NCBI GenBank assembly: GCA_015501075.1
Contig: JADNYJ010000156.1
Span: 26,877-90,876, forward strand
Direction: 5' to 3'
DNA from: Gymnopilus junonius
Taxonomy: Eukaryota > Basidiomycota > Agaricomycetes > Agaricales > Galerinaceae
DNA: 64,000 nucleotides
In this document: piece after piece, positions 46,883-59,651 of the stretch
How positions within the stretch are numbered: the stretch's first letter is position 1
How the letters are laid out: every line of letters begins with the position of its first letter
Program-made: the position numbers and the translations under genes
Notes under the pieces: generated by a model
Database searches by the model: none
What the model was told of the DNA's origin: nothing
Seen by the model: only the letters and a program-made list of their open reading frames with translations

Positions 46883-47123
46883 AGTACTGTACTAAAACGT
46901 TCAATTCGACAGGTCACAGGTCACAGGGCCTCTCAAATCGTCGAATTTCAGCCCCGGTCACGCCAAAAACTCAAAAATTTGGCCCCGGCACAGCGTGCCG
47001 GGTCTAAATTTGCTTATAAATTCATCAAAAATGGCCCAAAAAGGCAATTTGACGAAACCAAAATTTCGTCAGGTCGGTCACAGGTCACAAGGCCTGACGG
47101 ATTGAACGTTTTAGTACAGTACT
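46883..47123. mobile_element. MITE-like element, 241 bp
   Basis: Begins AGTACTGTACTAAAACGTTC and ends with its reverse complement (23 bases matched, then imperfect). Sub-terminal GGTCACAGGTCACA repeats lie on both sides and the centre has a CCCGGCACAGCGTGCCGGG palindrome. No coding capacity. A clear target duplication was not identified. Confidence 0.75.
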
Positions 47124-48165
47124 TCTGGAGTTCGACAACCTGAACGCGACACCCCGTCTGTACTTTATATTGGTGTTCAACATGTCACTTGTCCATTTTG
47201 CTGAAACAGTTTACATAAGTATTCCCTCATGATCAGCCCATATAGCTGTCGTAGAATTCTGACTGGACGATTAAGTCGCATATCAGCGATCATTAAGGAA
47301 TAGCGGCAAGATAGTTGGATGCAGATGGATCAAGGCCCGTTGGTCTGGACAAGAACTTTCGAAAAAGGGCTGGTAGACCTATTATCGTGTCTTGTAAGGA
47401 TGATTGGGAAGAGGTGTGCCTGCCAACGTGCGCTTCTTCTTTACAGCATGTGCACGTAGTAGGTAATAATACATTCAGCCTTTGACAGATAACCAGACTC
47501 GAGTATTGGACATTTCTTTGACTCGTGCGTTCTCACAATTTATTCACGCATGTATCCTCTTATGGATACCTTCAAATTGGGCGGTACTAGCAGAGCACCT
47601 TGCCAGTGGGCTGATAGTAATAAATAGACCATCCATCTTTGGTTTCGTTGACACTGCCATGGACCAACATATCACTAAATTCAGGAGCCTGTACTTCTTC
47701 ACGTTGGAGGTCGGGAAGTGACAAGTAATGGCGCTGTGTAGCGGGGACGGTCAAAGACTAAGTGGCAGGTCAAATACATATATACATAACTGATGGGAAT
47801 TGGGAGCAGCTCAGAGATAAGGGAGTGCCGTGATGCACCCGCCTTCGAGTCTCTTTAGGTTGATAAGATTGCTAACAGAAATAAATTAAAAGAAGGATTA
47901 CCAGAAGGACCAGTGACCGTATACCGCATGATATCATGCTGTCCAGCATCTGTCGATCGTATCGTAAAAATTGTACATAAGGCTAACGATCACGAATATG
48001 ACAGCTCGGCTCCGAGGCCTTTGACTCTGAGCACATTGTGCTGGATAGAGTTTTCATTTACATTTCACAGATTCGGCTTTGTAAAGGCCGTTAAGGTATA
48101 CGGTGCGATGAAATTCTAATGATTACTGAAATACTGTATACGCAGTTACTTTGCAGACACTCATA
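47124..48165. other. 1-kb region without a recognised gene
   Basis: Only short frames without motif or splice support on either strand; ends at the peroxygenase stop codon. Confidence 0.45.
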
Positions 48166-49504
48166 CTATTGACCATAAGGGAAGACCTGAGTGCAATTTT
48201 CACCTGCCGCAACGGTAGCATCGAATAAGTACTGCAGGTTGATGTTAAGAGCCTCTCTGAGGTTGCCAGTCGGGTTGGGATAGAGCGACTGTATGTTGCG
48301 CAGGACGAAAGTGGTGTAGCGCTTGCATGGCTCACTCAAGGTCGCGGAAGTGGGATCGTACTTGTATGAATTGACCGTGCCTTGGTTGGCTCCGGGAACT
48401 ATGGGGTACGCGTTGAAAACGGTTTCGTAACCTTCATTGCTGATAGCTCCGTTGCGACGGTAAAAGTCGGTTGGGAACGTCATGTTCTGGAAGAAGCTGC
48501 GAGCGACATCAAGGTCCAATTGCCCACTCGTGTCTCGGCCGTCAATAAAAAAGTTGATGGGGAAGACCGACTCTCCATATGCAGTGAAAAGACGGGGGGA
48601 AACCATTGAGAATGTGGGATTGTTCAAGAGAGAGTCTTGGAAAAGGAAATGTCGGAGTTCAGTCGCAGCTGTCAAATTAAATTTGCCGCCTCCGTATTCG
48701 TTAGAAAAAGTAACGAACTACAGAATTGCAATGTAAGATTGAAGCATAAGCACAAGTAAAGGGTTCATACATTCTGGAAGCGAGTCTCGTTGAAGGAGTG
48801 GTTATCTCCAAAGTAGAAGTCCGCTGGAAGGTCCGTTCAAACACAATTGGTCATATGATAAAAGCCAAAATACATACCACGAGTCATACTGGTGTCGCCT
48901 TCGCAGTTGTTATGGGTGTCCAGACCCGCCACAGTGGCAGGCGCAGGCGGGTTCTGGCCAGTTGCCGAAGTTGCATCGCCAATACTCATCAGGTTCGTAA
49001 TTGGGTTACCATTGACTAGGAAAGTCGAGTACACAAGGAACCGAGCGAAGGAGTTTTCCAAGTTAAATCCTGTCATAAAGTCAGAACAGTCGACGAGGTA
49101 TTTATTTTGTCAGCAGGCACCTTCTTGGACAGCGTTGACAATTTGGACCGGAGTGACGATGCCATTGCGAGGAAGGTACTATTCAACGATTCTTATCAAA
49201 ATTGATTACGCTAGAAAAAAAAATGACGCACCCCATGAGACGCGAGGGTGTTCAGCGCAGGACATGGACCGCGTTGATCTCCAGGCTGAAGAGACATGTA
49301 CGGGTGGTCAGCATCGTTGACCAAAATCGCTGAATCGTTCGCCAATGGGCCAGGCGGTGGCGGTGGCGGATCGTACTGCAAAGTTCGGACTACAGCATCC
49401 AACTCTTCGCGGGTAAGCCCAGCAAGTGACTGATATGCTGGGAACGCGCCAACGGTGCAGATCTTAATGGCGAGGAGAGAGTAGACCACGAGGGAAGAAA
49501 ACAT
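48166..49504 (-). CDS. Unspecific/aromatic peroxygenase (heme-thiolate, long type)
   Basis: Secreted heme-thiolate enzymes of this family use H2O2 to insert oxygen into aromatic and aliphatic substrates. Exons (minus): 49504-49232, 49178-49121, 49069-48878, 48823-48771, 48717-48166; intact, 375 aa, the usual length of the long group. A hydrophobic signal peptide (MFSSLVVYSLLAIKICTVGA) is followed by a P/G-rich linker, the heme-ligand motif GPCPALNTLASHG (PCP, proximal Cys), and EGDTSMTRGD, whose EGD...R pattern is that of long-type peroxygenases (acid-base Glu, Mg-site residues and Arg). Several N-x-S/T sites suggest glycosylation. A TATAAAG box lies about 45 bases upstream. Chloroperoxidase-superfamily assignment is firm; substrates are not predictable. 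Confidence 0.93.
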
Positions 49505-49543
49505 CTTAGGTGCTGTGCTGATTTTTGAGGCAGAAAATGGGAG

Positions 49544-49552
49544 CTCTTTATA
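49544..49552 (-). promoter_or_regulatory. TATA box of the peroxygenase gene
   Basis: Minus-strand GTATAAAGAG about 40-48 bases upstream of the start codon at 49504; very short leader. Confidence 0.5.
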
Positions 49553-50775
49553 CTTACGAGCGACTCTGATAGACGGCATGCGGAACTGTAGATCTGCTAT
49601 GAAGTCTATTCTTGGTCCAAATATTTTCGATTGTGGCAGAACGCCAAAGTAGAACATGTCGGGACTGTCAGAGTCTAAAGTATGAGCGGCTCCGCAAGTG
49701 CTCTGCTTGATAGAAACCATGTGAGCTTACCGGCGCAGAGTTTATAACGCATTGTATTTAGGTTGAGGATTTGCAGTACGCGAAGTGACGTGACGCCTCC
49801 GCTAGCGCTTGCTCGAGTTGTGCACCAAGTAAGCACCAAGTAACGTCAGATGGATAACACTCATCAGCCGCTGATGGCGCTTAAAGTAATTCCTGGACTG
49901 TGGCAAAATTCGCAGAACGTGAGAAGCGCCCCAGTTGCATCCAGCTGGGAAAAACGATGGTGCCTGTATTTGTTATGTCCCGCCCTGCCCATAGGTTTAC
50001 TCTGCGCAAGTTCCGAATTTTGAGATGGTCCACCGCGTAAATCGGCAGATATGGGATGTTAGTGGGTTGGGGCAACCTCATGTGGCCTCTGATTCTTCAG
50101 AGCAGCAAACGACCGGGGTCCTCTGAACCTAGCATGTTGTCCTAGATGAGCCTTGCTTTCGTCACAAATTTGTGGAAACAAACTACATGTTTAAAAGAAA
50201 GAATGTTCGCCGGAGAGGGTATATTTCCCTGAACAAGGGGGAAGGGGTCCTTGATAGGTTACCGTATAGGTGGTTAAATAGTATAAAGCCATTAAAACTA
50301 ACATATGCACCTGCAAAGTACTTCGATTATGGTTCGTAAGCAGTCGGGCTGGATCCGACTCCGAGTTAGAACTCCAGGGTAATAATCGCGACTAATTGAA
50401 TCCCGGTCGTAAGAAGATTTCAAGTTTGAATGTAGGGTGGAATTTCAGGTCGGTGAGATTGTTGGAGGTAGGAAAAAACCGTTACGATGTTCTTGATCCG
50501 AATTTAGGTCGGAGCTGTTTGGCTTCCCCGACTCTGTCCGAAGGACAGGGAGGGTTCTGTAGCTCACAAACGTCCACTCTTCCCGCAAAATTTCGTTCCA
50601 AAGGTATGGGAATTAGAAGCAGAAGCTAGTGGTATGATGAATTACTGCCCGACCATGACTAGCTTTTTCAGATACAGTCGGTCTTGAAAATATTCTTTTC
50701 AAAAATCAGATTTTGTTGCTGACCCTTCGCAAGTTTCTCTCGCCCTCTCGTAATATGTGAAATTGCGATTGCTGT
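49553..50775. other. 1.2-kb region without a recognised gene
   Basis: Includes a direct repeat CACCAAGTAAGCACCAAGTAA near 49822 and an unassigned 77-codon frame at 50396-50629. No tRNA or known domain recognised. Confidence 0.4.
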
Positions 50776-50799
50776 TTGAACAATGTGACCTTGCCATGT

Positions 50800-52130
50800 T
50801 TGTTCCAAACCTATGCTCTTTCGTGCCAAGTTTCAGGCAAGGAACGATGCCAGTGTTGTACACAAATCAAAAAGCTTAACGATCAAATTCTCTATGCGAC
50901 CAGAGCTCTCGAGAAGCTTGTGGAGCAGCACCATGAAATGCGTTGCCAAATCAATTGTCTACACGATCCAATCACTCACCAGCTTCCTGTTGAAATTGTC
51001 TCGTATATATTCCAGGAATGCATTCCAACTTACCTGTTTGACCCATCCAAAGAGATTAAGGGGAAGGATCACTTCGAGCTCGCTATGCCTTGGACTTTGG
51101 GAGCTGTCTGCCGGGACTGGAGACGAATCGTGATGGCTACACACCGCCTTTGGAGCCACTTATACCTTCGTGTGACAGAGTCAAATGCGGAAAATCGTTA
51201 TTATCTTACTCAAGGTTGGTTGGGTCGATCAGGCGCGCTTCCCTTATCGATTCGGTTTGTTTCATACCATGAATCTGAAGACGCGGACGCAAGATATTGG
51301 TTCGAGCAATTGATACATACCATTGGCCTGCATTCTGTGCGATGTCGGTCCCTTGATCTCCGAATTCATGGAGACTTCTTCTTTGGTTTCTCCGGAAATC
51401 CGGATTCATTGATCTCACTTCAGACACTGCGGCTCGAGAATACCGACAAAATTTCTGAGGAAGAACCGTTCAGTCCAGGAAATGTCAAACCTAGACCGAA
51501 TGAAGTCCATCTCGAGAACTATTTCTCTAAGTACGTGAAAATTGAATGGGCCGAAGTTACCCGCACCCATCTATCGCAACTCATGGTCCAGGAATGCCTT
51601 GAAGTTCTCGTGCAAGCTCCAAGAATGAAGTATTGTCGCCTTGCAGAACCGATGAATCAATGGATGCCTTCGTCATTGATGTAGTCAACCTTCCTGGCTT
51701 AAAGCATGTTACATGGGACGGCAACTCGGAATTACCAACCAGTGTATTACTTTCACGTTTCCGTCGCTCCTCCTGTCATCTGAGGGAGTTAACCGAGATA
51801 TAACGCTGGAAGATAACAGTATTATTCCATTCTTGAAAGAATTAGCTTCTCTTTGGCCGAACTTGGTGCTTTGAAAGAGGAAAACTATTCTCCAGAAACT
51901 CTTTTTGAGCGAGGTCGTAGCAACTTGCTACGACCTCGATTTTTCCTGAAGATGAGGGCAGTGATGAAAGACAGCAAGCCAAATTCCTTCCAGAACTCCA
52001 ATTCTTTAGGTATACTGTTTCACCAGGGTCGGAACTACCGTGGACGCATGTCCCGAAGATATGCGGCATACTTCCGAATGACTATAGGGGACGCCGGCGG
52101 CCTCTGAATACCCTCCCAATACATGCTGGT
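50800..52130 (+). pseudogene. F-box protein, broken third lineage
   Basis: Open part (to 51684): CQCCTQIKKLNDQI helix, HQLPVEIVSYIFQECIP, GAVCRDWRRIVMATHRLWSHLYL, LPLSIRFVSYH, LDLRIHGDFFFGFSG, LRLEN. After WMPSS the coding signal moves to another frame (NLPGLKHVTWDGN, RRSSCHLRELTEI then a stop). A later piece, FLPELQFFRY...RRRPLNTLPIHAG (51975-52130), restores the family C-terminus. No ATG in frame before residue MRCQI at 50938. At least two frame breaks and stops; probably dead, although the first 300 codons could still make a truncated F-box protein. Confidence 0.65.
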
Positions 52131-54150
52131 TGGTTTTAAGTTGGTTCGTCTAAAGTCTGTTCCGACGTACAGACACTTCTCGATATTGTGAAGGTACTGA
52201 AAGTTAGATTGAATCTAAAGATTGAACACCTGTCCCCCTTTCTTGAAGGCGACTTTATTAAAATATCCATGGAGCACCATGAGATAATTCTAACTGGATG
52301 AGAATGAGGATGTTTGATAGTTCTAGCGTGGATGGCGGAAGCGCACATTGTAAGATTGTTTAATAATTGGCGACGTACGGCGTGCAAGGGGACTCAGGAG
52401 CCTGTTTGCTAGTATTTCTTGCAATGTTCTTCAACTATGCAAGTAGTGCATACTACTGATTTCGAAAGGCTGTTAACGTAAAGTACTCATTGACTCGAAA
52501 TAACGAAAGTTGAAGTAGAGTTGAAGTCAGAAGGAGGTATTTGGATTTCCTTCGTTTGCCAAACAAAGCCTGAAACCGGGACATCCGACTCGGGTTGGTC
52601 GTGGATCGCGTTGCCCGCGTCCTCTGTCTTGATCTCGTTGGGTCATTGGGATCCTGCCGATTACTCCTAAATACAGCGCCATGGCTAGCCTGAACCTTTG
52701 CTTATAATTGGTTCATAAGCGGTCTGTCACCTATGCCATCTCCTGCCTCATCATTTCCAGCTTCACCCGCTGTCCACAATTTCAACTGTAACCACAGATT
52801 TGAGATTACTGCCTGTCGTCTATGGAATTTGCCGCTTCAAGGGTCAATCGGCAGTTAGGAATGAGCATGGTGCACAGACTTCTGGGACATTTATTGTCAG
52901 AAAATACAGGTGAGTCGAATGGCTAGGGGTCCTATATGATCGTTTTGATAATATTCTACGTAGCACACCCTGCTCCATGTCCTTCCACCACTCCCTTACA
53001 CTCTATCTTATCCTGAATTCTTCAAGACGACCATTTTTCTCTCGACGTGTCGTCAGGTCCAGCTATGGGAAGAGATGTCACCTGATTAAGCACGCTCACA
53101 AATGCTTCGGGAATACTTAACGTGTATGTACCATCATGGTCAATGCGTCAGAGTGGAACCATAAGGTGCGAAATTCTTTCACCAATAACTCCATCTAAGA
53201 AATGACATTCATAGGTTCCAGTTGTTTCTCTTACCTGCATTGCTCGCCCTCACAATATGGCTGTTGTGGTTCCTAACCACAGGAATCATTGAAGAAGGGT
53301 ATTGTAAGAAAGGCTCCAAACGCTCGTTATATCGCCTTGTCGACGTTCTGAAAACAATTTTTAGGCAGAAGGCTTTTCAACTGCGCTTTGATCAGGCCGC
53401 AATGTAGCCAAAAGAAACGATGCCTTCCTCACAGAATCCCGGCTACAAGACAGTGGAGTCGTCTTCCGGAGAAACCAATCACATGAAGGTTAACACTTTT
53501 CGTGGTCATTTGCGCGTTCACTATTCTGAACGGTGATTATTTCTCCGGACAGGATTGAGTGCAGAAGTCAACGTTGTATTATTCAATAGGTCATTACGTA
53601 ATCTTCCCTACCAAATTACAATCACGACCAGCTGCATGGTCTCTTCGCCGCATGCTATTGGATCAACCTAAAGTCGAGGGTTGTTCTTACATGTAAAGGA
53701 TCTTGGCCGATGCCTGCTTGGTAAACTTTATGCCTAGGGAACATACGAAGGTGTGTGTGTGGAAATGGAATCGCGTTTGTTCCTTTCTTATCTCTATCTC
53801 TGCAGTATGCCTTCTCTTCAGTGCAGGCCCTCTTCCTTCCATATTTCGAGAATACAGACGCTCTGACGGCCTGCCCACTTAGTCGGGCCGCTCATTCAAT
53901 CACACAGGTCTTCGGCAAGGCGTATATCTGAAGTAATTGGGATGCCGCACGGCAAAGAATCATCTTTAGTCATGAGTTTCATGGAGCTACTGATCCTCTC
54001 TTCTCAGTGAGAAGTCATCGGAACCGCCAGGCTGGATTCAGAAGTTCACGAGCTCCACTTCTATGCTTGGACAGGCTCCTCAGTAATTCCTACGAACGCA
54101 AGGTGCCATTTATAGTGGGCGCATGTAAGAGAAGCCGAATCCTATACACA
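52131..54150. other. 2-kb region without a recognised gene
   Basis: Frames here are short. One at 53222-53407 starts with a hydrophobic segment (LLPALLALTIWLLWFL) but has no context. GT repeats near 53752. Nothing can be assigned. Confidence 0.4.
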
Positions 54151-54161
54151 CATATATATAG
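54151..54161 (+). promoter_or_regulatory. TATA box (CATATATATAG)
   Basis: About 33-43 bases before the start codon of the reductase gene. Confidence 0.5.
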
Positions 54162-54193
54162 CTGCTCCTAATGGTACGAAACAACCATACATC

Positions 54194-57100
54194 ATGGATG
54201 TACCTAGTCTCTTACCCAACCCTCCTCAGACTCAAGCTCTTTCCTCGAAGACCTTCTTGCCTCCCCCATTAAATGGGTCCCTCACACTTCCTGAGTTGTG
54301 CGAATGGCAGTCGAAGAACTCTCCAAATCATCGCCTCTTCGTCTTCTCTCGGGAGAATGGGCAGGTCAGAACGATTTGCTGGCCAGAAGCTGTTCGAGCC
54401 ATCCACAACGGTACGAGGCTAGTACGCAAGTTCATGGGATGGCAACCTGGCATGAAAGATGCCCCTGTCGTGGCGATCCTGGCTGCCTCTGGTATGATTC
54501 GGCCTTCCTGATGTCACGGCCGTTGGCTAAAATTGTTCTGCTACAGATACGATAACCTACTTTACCATGATCATGTCAATTATGCGCGCCGGCTATGTTG
54601 CTTTCCCTATCTCTCCAAGGAACTCGCCTGCAGCTGTTGCCCATTTGATCAACAAAGTCTCCGTCAAGCATGTTTTTGTTGGCCGAGAGCAGGCCATGAT
54701 TGATCTTGGAAAGGAAGCCCTCGCTATTCTAAAAGCGCAGCATCCAGGCATTCCAGAGCTTGAATTCTCTCCAGCTCCCGTGTTCGAAGAGTTGTATGTA
54801 GATAACCTCAATGACTTCGACGACTTTCCATATGAAAAGAGGGGTCCAGATGATATCGTTGTATACTTGCATTCTTCAGGTGCGTTAGGAAGATATCTCC
54901 TTACTCCTTTCACAACTCAAAGTGTCATAGGTTCAACAGCATTTCCAAAGCCCATCGCCTGGACTAACCACCGTTTCGCCCAACTCGCCCTTATTCCTTA
55001 TTTTGGGCAGCGTGACCTGACTGATGTCGTCTTCTCCTTACACACCATACCAATGTATCACTCAATGGGTGTATTCCAGTTATCGTGGACTGTATGTTTC
55101 AGTAAATGATATTCTATTATTCATCTCTCAAGTGCTTTGACAGCTTTCGTGCGGACTCGTTTTAAGCACATTCGAACCGAGATCTCCAGCACACATCCCA
55201 ACCCCACAAAATCACTTCCAAGCGGCTGTTGCTTCTCACAGCGATATCATTCTCAGTGTGCCCTCTATCATTGAAGTATAGTCTATTAAGTGCTCTTCTC
55301 ATTCCAAGGGACTATCTGACAAGTCATTTCGCAGGCATGGTCACGCAACCCGGACTATGTGAAGTGGCTCGCTACAAGAGGTGGAGTGGTTTGTCCTTTT
55401 TTTAACCTGAATCTCTATACCAGCTGACCGTCCTCACGGATGCAGCTCTTTGGTGGCGGTACTTTAAATAAAGAAGCAGGCGACCATTTGTCATCCAAAG
55501 GAGTTTCTGTCTTCACTCTGTATGGATCGTAAGCTTAATCTTTCTCCCACGTCTACTCTTTCATGTCAGTGTTTTTCAACAGAACGGAAGGAGGGATCAT
55601 CAGTCCTTTTTTGCCAGGTTAGATGAATCCTCTCTGAAAACTTGACATTGACACATTTATTCATCTATAGCCGAAGTTGATCATGATTGGGAATATTTCA
55701 AATTTCCTGGTAATGTAACTCCTGAGATGGTTCCGAACGGAAATGGAACATACGAACTTGTCATGTTGGTCGGTATTTTTTGCTAACCTCAGTCAAGTGA
55801 GAAATCAATTACTTTTATAGGCGAATCCATTTTGTCGCCCCAGCATCATCAATACTCAAATAAACGGCGTCGACTCTTATGCGACGTCAGACCTTCTCAT
55901 TGAACACCCTCAAAAGCGAGGATGTTGGAGAGTATACGGGAGAGCCGATGATCAGATCATGCATAATACAGGGGAAAAGGTACGATTTTTCCTTTGTTAC
56001 CTTGCGCATGTCCTAATCGCCGAACTTTAAAATAGACTAATCCAGGCCCTCTCGGTAAGGTTTTCTAACTGATCACAACTAATTTTAATGTGGTTCGCAC
56101 CTGTAGAAAATATGCTCAATCAAGACCCGCACGTTCAGTCTTCAGTCATGTTTGGCCGCGGCGAATTCCAGGCTGGTATCATTGTCGAGCCCAAAGCAGA
56201 TTTCAAGTTTGACCCCTCCGACGAGAATAAACTAGCGGAGTTCAGAAATAAGATCTGGTTTGTTGCCCCATTGTAAAATGCACAACAGCCTGGCCTGACT
56301 TGGATCTCGTTTTTAAATTAACTAGGCCCACAATTCAACGGATGAATGCGTTCGCACCCCAACATTCTCGTCTGTTCAAAGAGGTTCATATTTATTTTTA
56401 TTCAAGTTGTCGTCCGTGCACATCTCAAGATATTTGCATATATAGATGATTATTGTATGCGAGCCTTCCAAGCCGTTCCAGTATACTGCAAAGAGTACGG
56501 CACGTCGCCAAGCTATAGTCAATGAATATGCCGGGGAAATCAAGGCCCTGTATGATGCTGTCGCAGATAGTGCTCAGTCTAACATTCCATCTCCTCTGGA
56601 GTGGGACTCGGTGTCTATCCTTCATTTTGTTCGGGCCGTGGTGGATAGTGTTCTAAATCATGGTGTCGGTGACAACGAAGATATATTCCAGCGTGGGTGT
56701 GATAGGTAGTCTCGAATAATTGTCCTCTTATTGGCATGGCATAACTGACTTTGCACCTCAGTCTTCAGGCGACGTGGATCAGGAATTCGCTTCTGCGGGC
56801 CTTGCGTGAATCTGCAGAGGTGGACACTCGGAACCTAGTGGATAACTTTGTCTATGACAACCCCACTATTTTTTCCATGGCATCCTTCCTCGGCAACGTT
56901 GTGGCGGGCATATCCTATGAGTCTAAAATCCCTATAGCTTCTCGTACAGCTTATATGCGTTCTCTGGTCGAAAGATACACGACGATCAACTTCCCTGTTT
57001 ATAAAATTTCTGCTTCGAATGAAAGTGGTTCATCAGACCCACAGCCTGGCGGTCATATTGTGCTGCTTACGGGTAGTACTGGTGCCCTTGGCTCCTACCT

Positions 57101-58434
57101 TCTGGCAGACCTCGTAAAAAATCCAGAAATTTCCCGAGTTTATGCACTAAATCGATCTCATATGTCTGGCTCATCCTCATTGAGAAACCGTCATGAAATT
57201 GCTTTCCTTAAACGAGGTCTCGAATCCGACACGGTTCTTGGATCAGATAAGGTCAGGCTTCTTGAAAGCGACTTAACTGTTCCGCACTTCGGACTTGAAC
57301 ATGAAATTCTCACAGAGGTTGGTTGTTCACGTATCCTTCCCATTCACTCATTGGCTGACATGTAATACAGATGAAATCGTCTGTTACGCACGTCATTCAC
57401 AACGGTGAGTGCTTGAGCATTGATCAAACGAAAGTGGAATCTGGATTGAGATGCGTTAACAGCATGGCCAGTCGATTTTAATCGGTCTTTAACTTCTTTC
57501 GAACCAAATATCAAAGGCCTTCGAAACTTGATCGATTTCGCGCTTTCTTCCACTTGTTCGATGCCTCCAGTTCTCGTATACACAAGTTCTATAGGCGTTT
57601 TTCAGAGTACGTTCAATCTGATTGGTTTCGAAGATTTCGTTACCCATTATATTCCTCTTTCCAGATGTCGAATCTATTGGCAAAATGCCTCTGCCTGAAG
57701 CTCCTATAACTGCCGAGGTGGCAGTTGGGACTGGTTATGCAGAATCGAAATGGGTTTCGGAGGAGATCCTGATGCACATATCCAACAAAAGCAGGTTGAA
57801 ATCAGTTATAGTGCGCGTTGGCCAGCTTTCTGGGGGTGTGAATGGTGCTTGGAATACGGCAGAGTGGCTTCCTGCCCTGGTACAGAGTGGCCAGATATGC
57901 GGCTGTCTTCCTATCGATGAAAGAGTGTGTCCGATTTAGTTCTTTTTTTGAGCCAAGTTTCTTATCACCGAATAGCTTGTGGATTGGATTCCGCTCGACA
58001 TGGCAGCTAAATCTCTAGCAGACTTCAGCTTCTCTCGAAACCTATCGTTGAGCACAATCATTCATCTCATTCACCCACGCCCTACACCATGGAAGTCACT
58101 CGCCAATTGTATAGCCTCAGATTTATCTATACCACTTGTACCATTTTCACAATGGCTCGAAACACTTGAACAACATGGGAAAAGCAAGTCCGGCGATCAC
58201 ATCGAGGTGGACGATATGCGTAGGATTCCTGCCTTACGTTTGCTTCAGTTCTTCAAAGACATGTCTGTCAAGATTGAGGACAGTCCAGCTGCATTTGGTT
58301 TTCCATGTCTGGCCTCCGAAATGGGTGTTGGATTGTCGCCAACTCTATCGTCAATGCATATTCGTCAGTTGGACAAGACGGATGTAAACAGATGGCTAGG
58401 ATATTGGCGAAATGTTGGTTTTATTAAAGCGTAG
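54194..58434 (+). CDS. NRPS-like adenylate-forming reductase (A-T-R)
   Basis: Such enzymes activate a carboxylic acid as an acyl-adenylate, load it on a phosphopantetheine carrier and release it as aldehyde or alcohol with NADPH. Starting at ATG 54194, about a dozen exons keep one frame. Adenylation domain: LHSSGSTAFPKPIAWTN (A3 loop), FTLYGSTEGG (A5), GRADDQIMHNTGEKTNP (A8). Carrier: DNEDIFQRGCDSLQATW, with the Ser that accepts phosphopantetheine split by an intron at 56708. Reductase: VLLTGSTGALGSYLLADL (NADPH-binding TGxxGxxG) and GYAESKW (catalytic Tyr-x3-Lys), then an SDR-type C-terminus. No condensation domain, so not a peptide synthetase. No stop or frame break found. Likely secondary or lignin-related metabolism; the substrate cannot be read from sequence. 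Confidence 0.92.
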
Positions 58435-58779
58435 TATCATTACTGAGGCTCTGCGATATAAACTATCCTTTTCATCCTTTCTCTGCTGCTTTGCTTTATC
58501 ATTTGCTTGCCGACCATATTTCATTACTGTTACAGTTGATGCAAACATTTGAGCAAATGTTTGCGCCGTGTGCACGGACTGGAATTCATTGACATAATGA
58601 TAATAAGGACATCCGATGACAACCTAATTAACACAGCAAGGCATACAATGTAAATAAAAGTCGTTAGGGGCGGCTTCGTGAAGGATCGAGTTGGAAAGGT
58701 TTGCAGAACGGATATTGAGGGGCATCGGACGCCCTTCGACTCGGAGTGGGGATGGCGTCTAACTGCAAGTCTAATGCAT
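58435..58779. other. Convergent 3' spacer
   Basis: Between the reductase and the minus-strand GTPase. An inverted repeat GCAAACATTTGAGCAAATGTTTGC near 58541 may act at the 3' ends. Confidence 0.5.
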
Positions 58780-59651
58780 CTAATTCTTTGTGGATTGTTG
58801 CGAGGGCGGAGACAGATGAGAACTTCCACCTTGTAGAGGAGAAGAGGCCATGCGAGCCGACCTTGGGTCTGGTGCCAATTGCTTGAAAAGGTGAGAGATT
58901 GTTCGAAACCAAGAATTAGATTCCTAAGGTATGAATGTTTTAACAAAATTTGAAATCGAAAAAACAGCTGAATAACCTTCTTCCAACCAACTGACTTGCA
59001 GTGCTGAGCGATTAGCTTCTCGACTAATTCTGTTGATTCATCCACGAGATCTTCATTCGCATATCCGAGGGGTGTAGACCTTCCTTTGAAGGCACAAACA
59101 CAAGCATAGTCTTCGAATGACATACCAGCCCTCGTAAAGAAAGACTCATTTCTGGTCCACCACTCCACCATGCGCGGTTCAACATCCTCGCAACCAGTCA
59201 CGATGACTACAATTGGTACTTGAGCATCGCAAAATCCTTGGTGGAAAAGTGCGTAGTTTTTATGGACTGTTTGCGTAAGCCTTCCACACCTGACAACAAA
59301 AACAAGCAAATGAATCCCCCCGTCCTTTGACAGATCGGTCAAGAATTTGTGTAAGGTTTGGATCGTCTTGAAGATATCCATACTATCGTATGTAAAGTCA
59401 CCGAAGCCCGTGGTATCGAAGAGATTGTATGATTTCCCAGCAATTTCTGTAGCGAAGCGGGTGCTATCGAAGGTGCACCGGGTGGCGTCCCCGCTAACGG
59501 TCGCCTGGTCGCTTCCTATGATCATATTGACGACGCTACTTTTACCGGCTCCAGTTTCCCCAAATATAATGACATTTCTTGCAGTTTCCTTCGAAACAAT
59601 TCAGTAACTAATGCTAATGACAGACAAATATTGACCACTAACCCGAGACAT
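58780..59651 (-). CDS. P-loop GTPase, AIG1-like, head-to-head copy 1
   Basis: Exons (minus): 59651-59643 (just MSR), 59588-58977, 58923-58780; 254 aa. G1/P-loop GETGAGKSS, G3 region DTTGFGD, a conserved GGIHLLVFVVRCGRL strand, and IVVIVTGCED in the position of the G4 motif, followed by CAFKG. This is the fungal 'G domain' family related to AIG1/septin-like GTPases; roles are unknown. It shares with the divergent copy at 60464 a three-codon first exon, the same intron position before ETxxxVxxFGETG and a 612-nt central exon. Intact. The C-terminus (SPPSQQSTKN) differs from the partner. Confidence 0.85.

Noticed and set aside
54194..58434. Biosynthetic NRPS cluster
   Set aside because: No condensation domain and no neighbouring tailoring, transporter or regulator genes in recognisable form.
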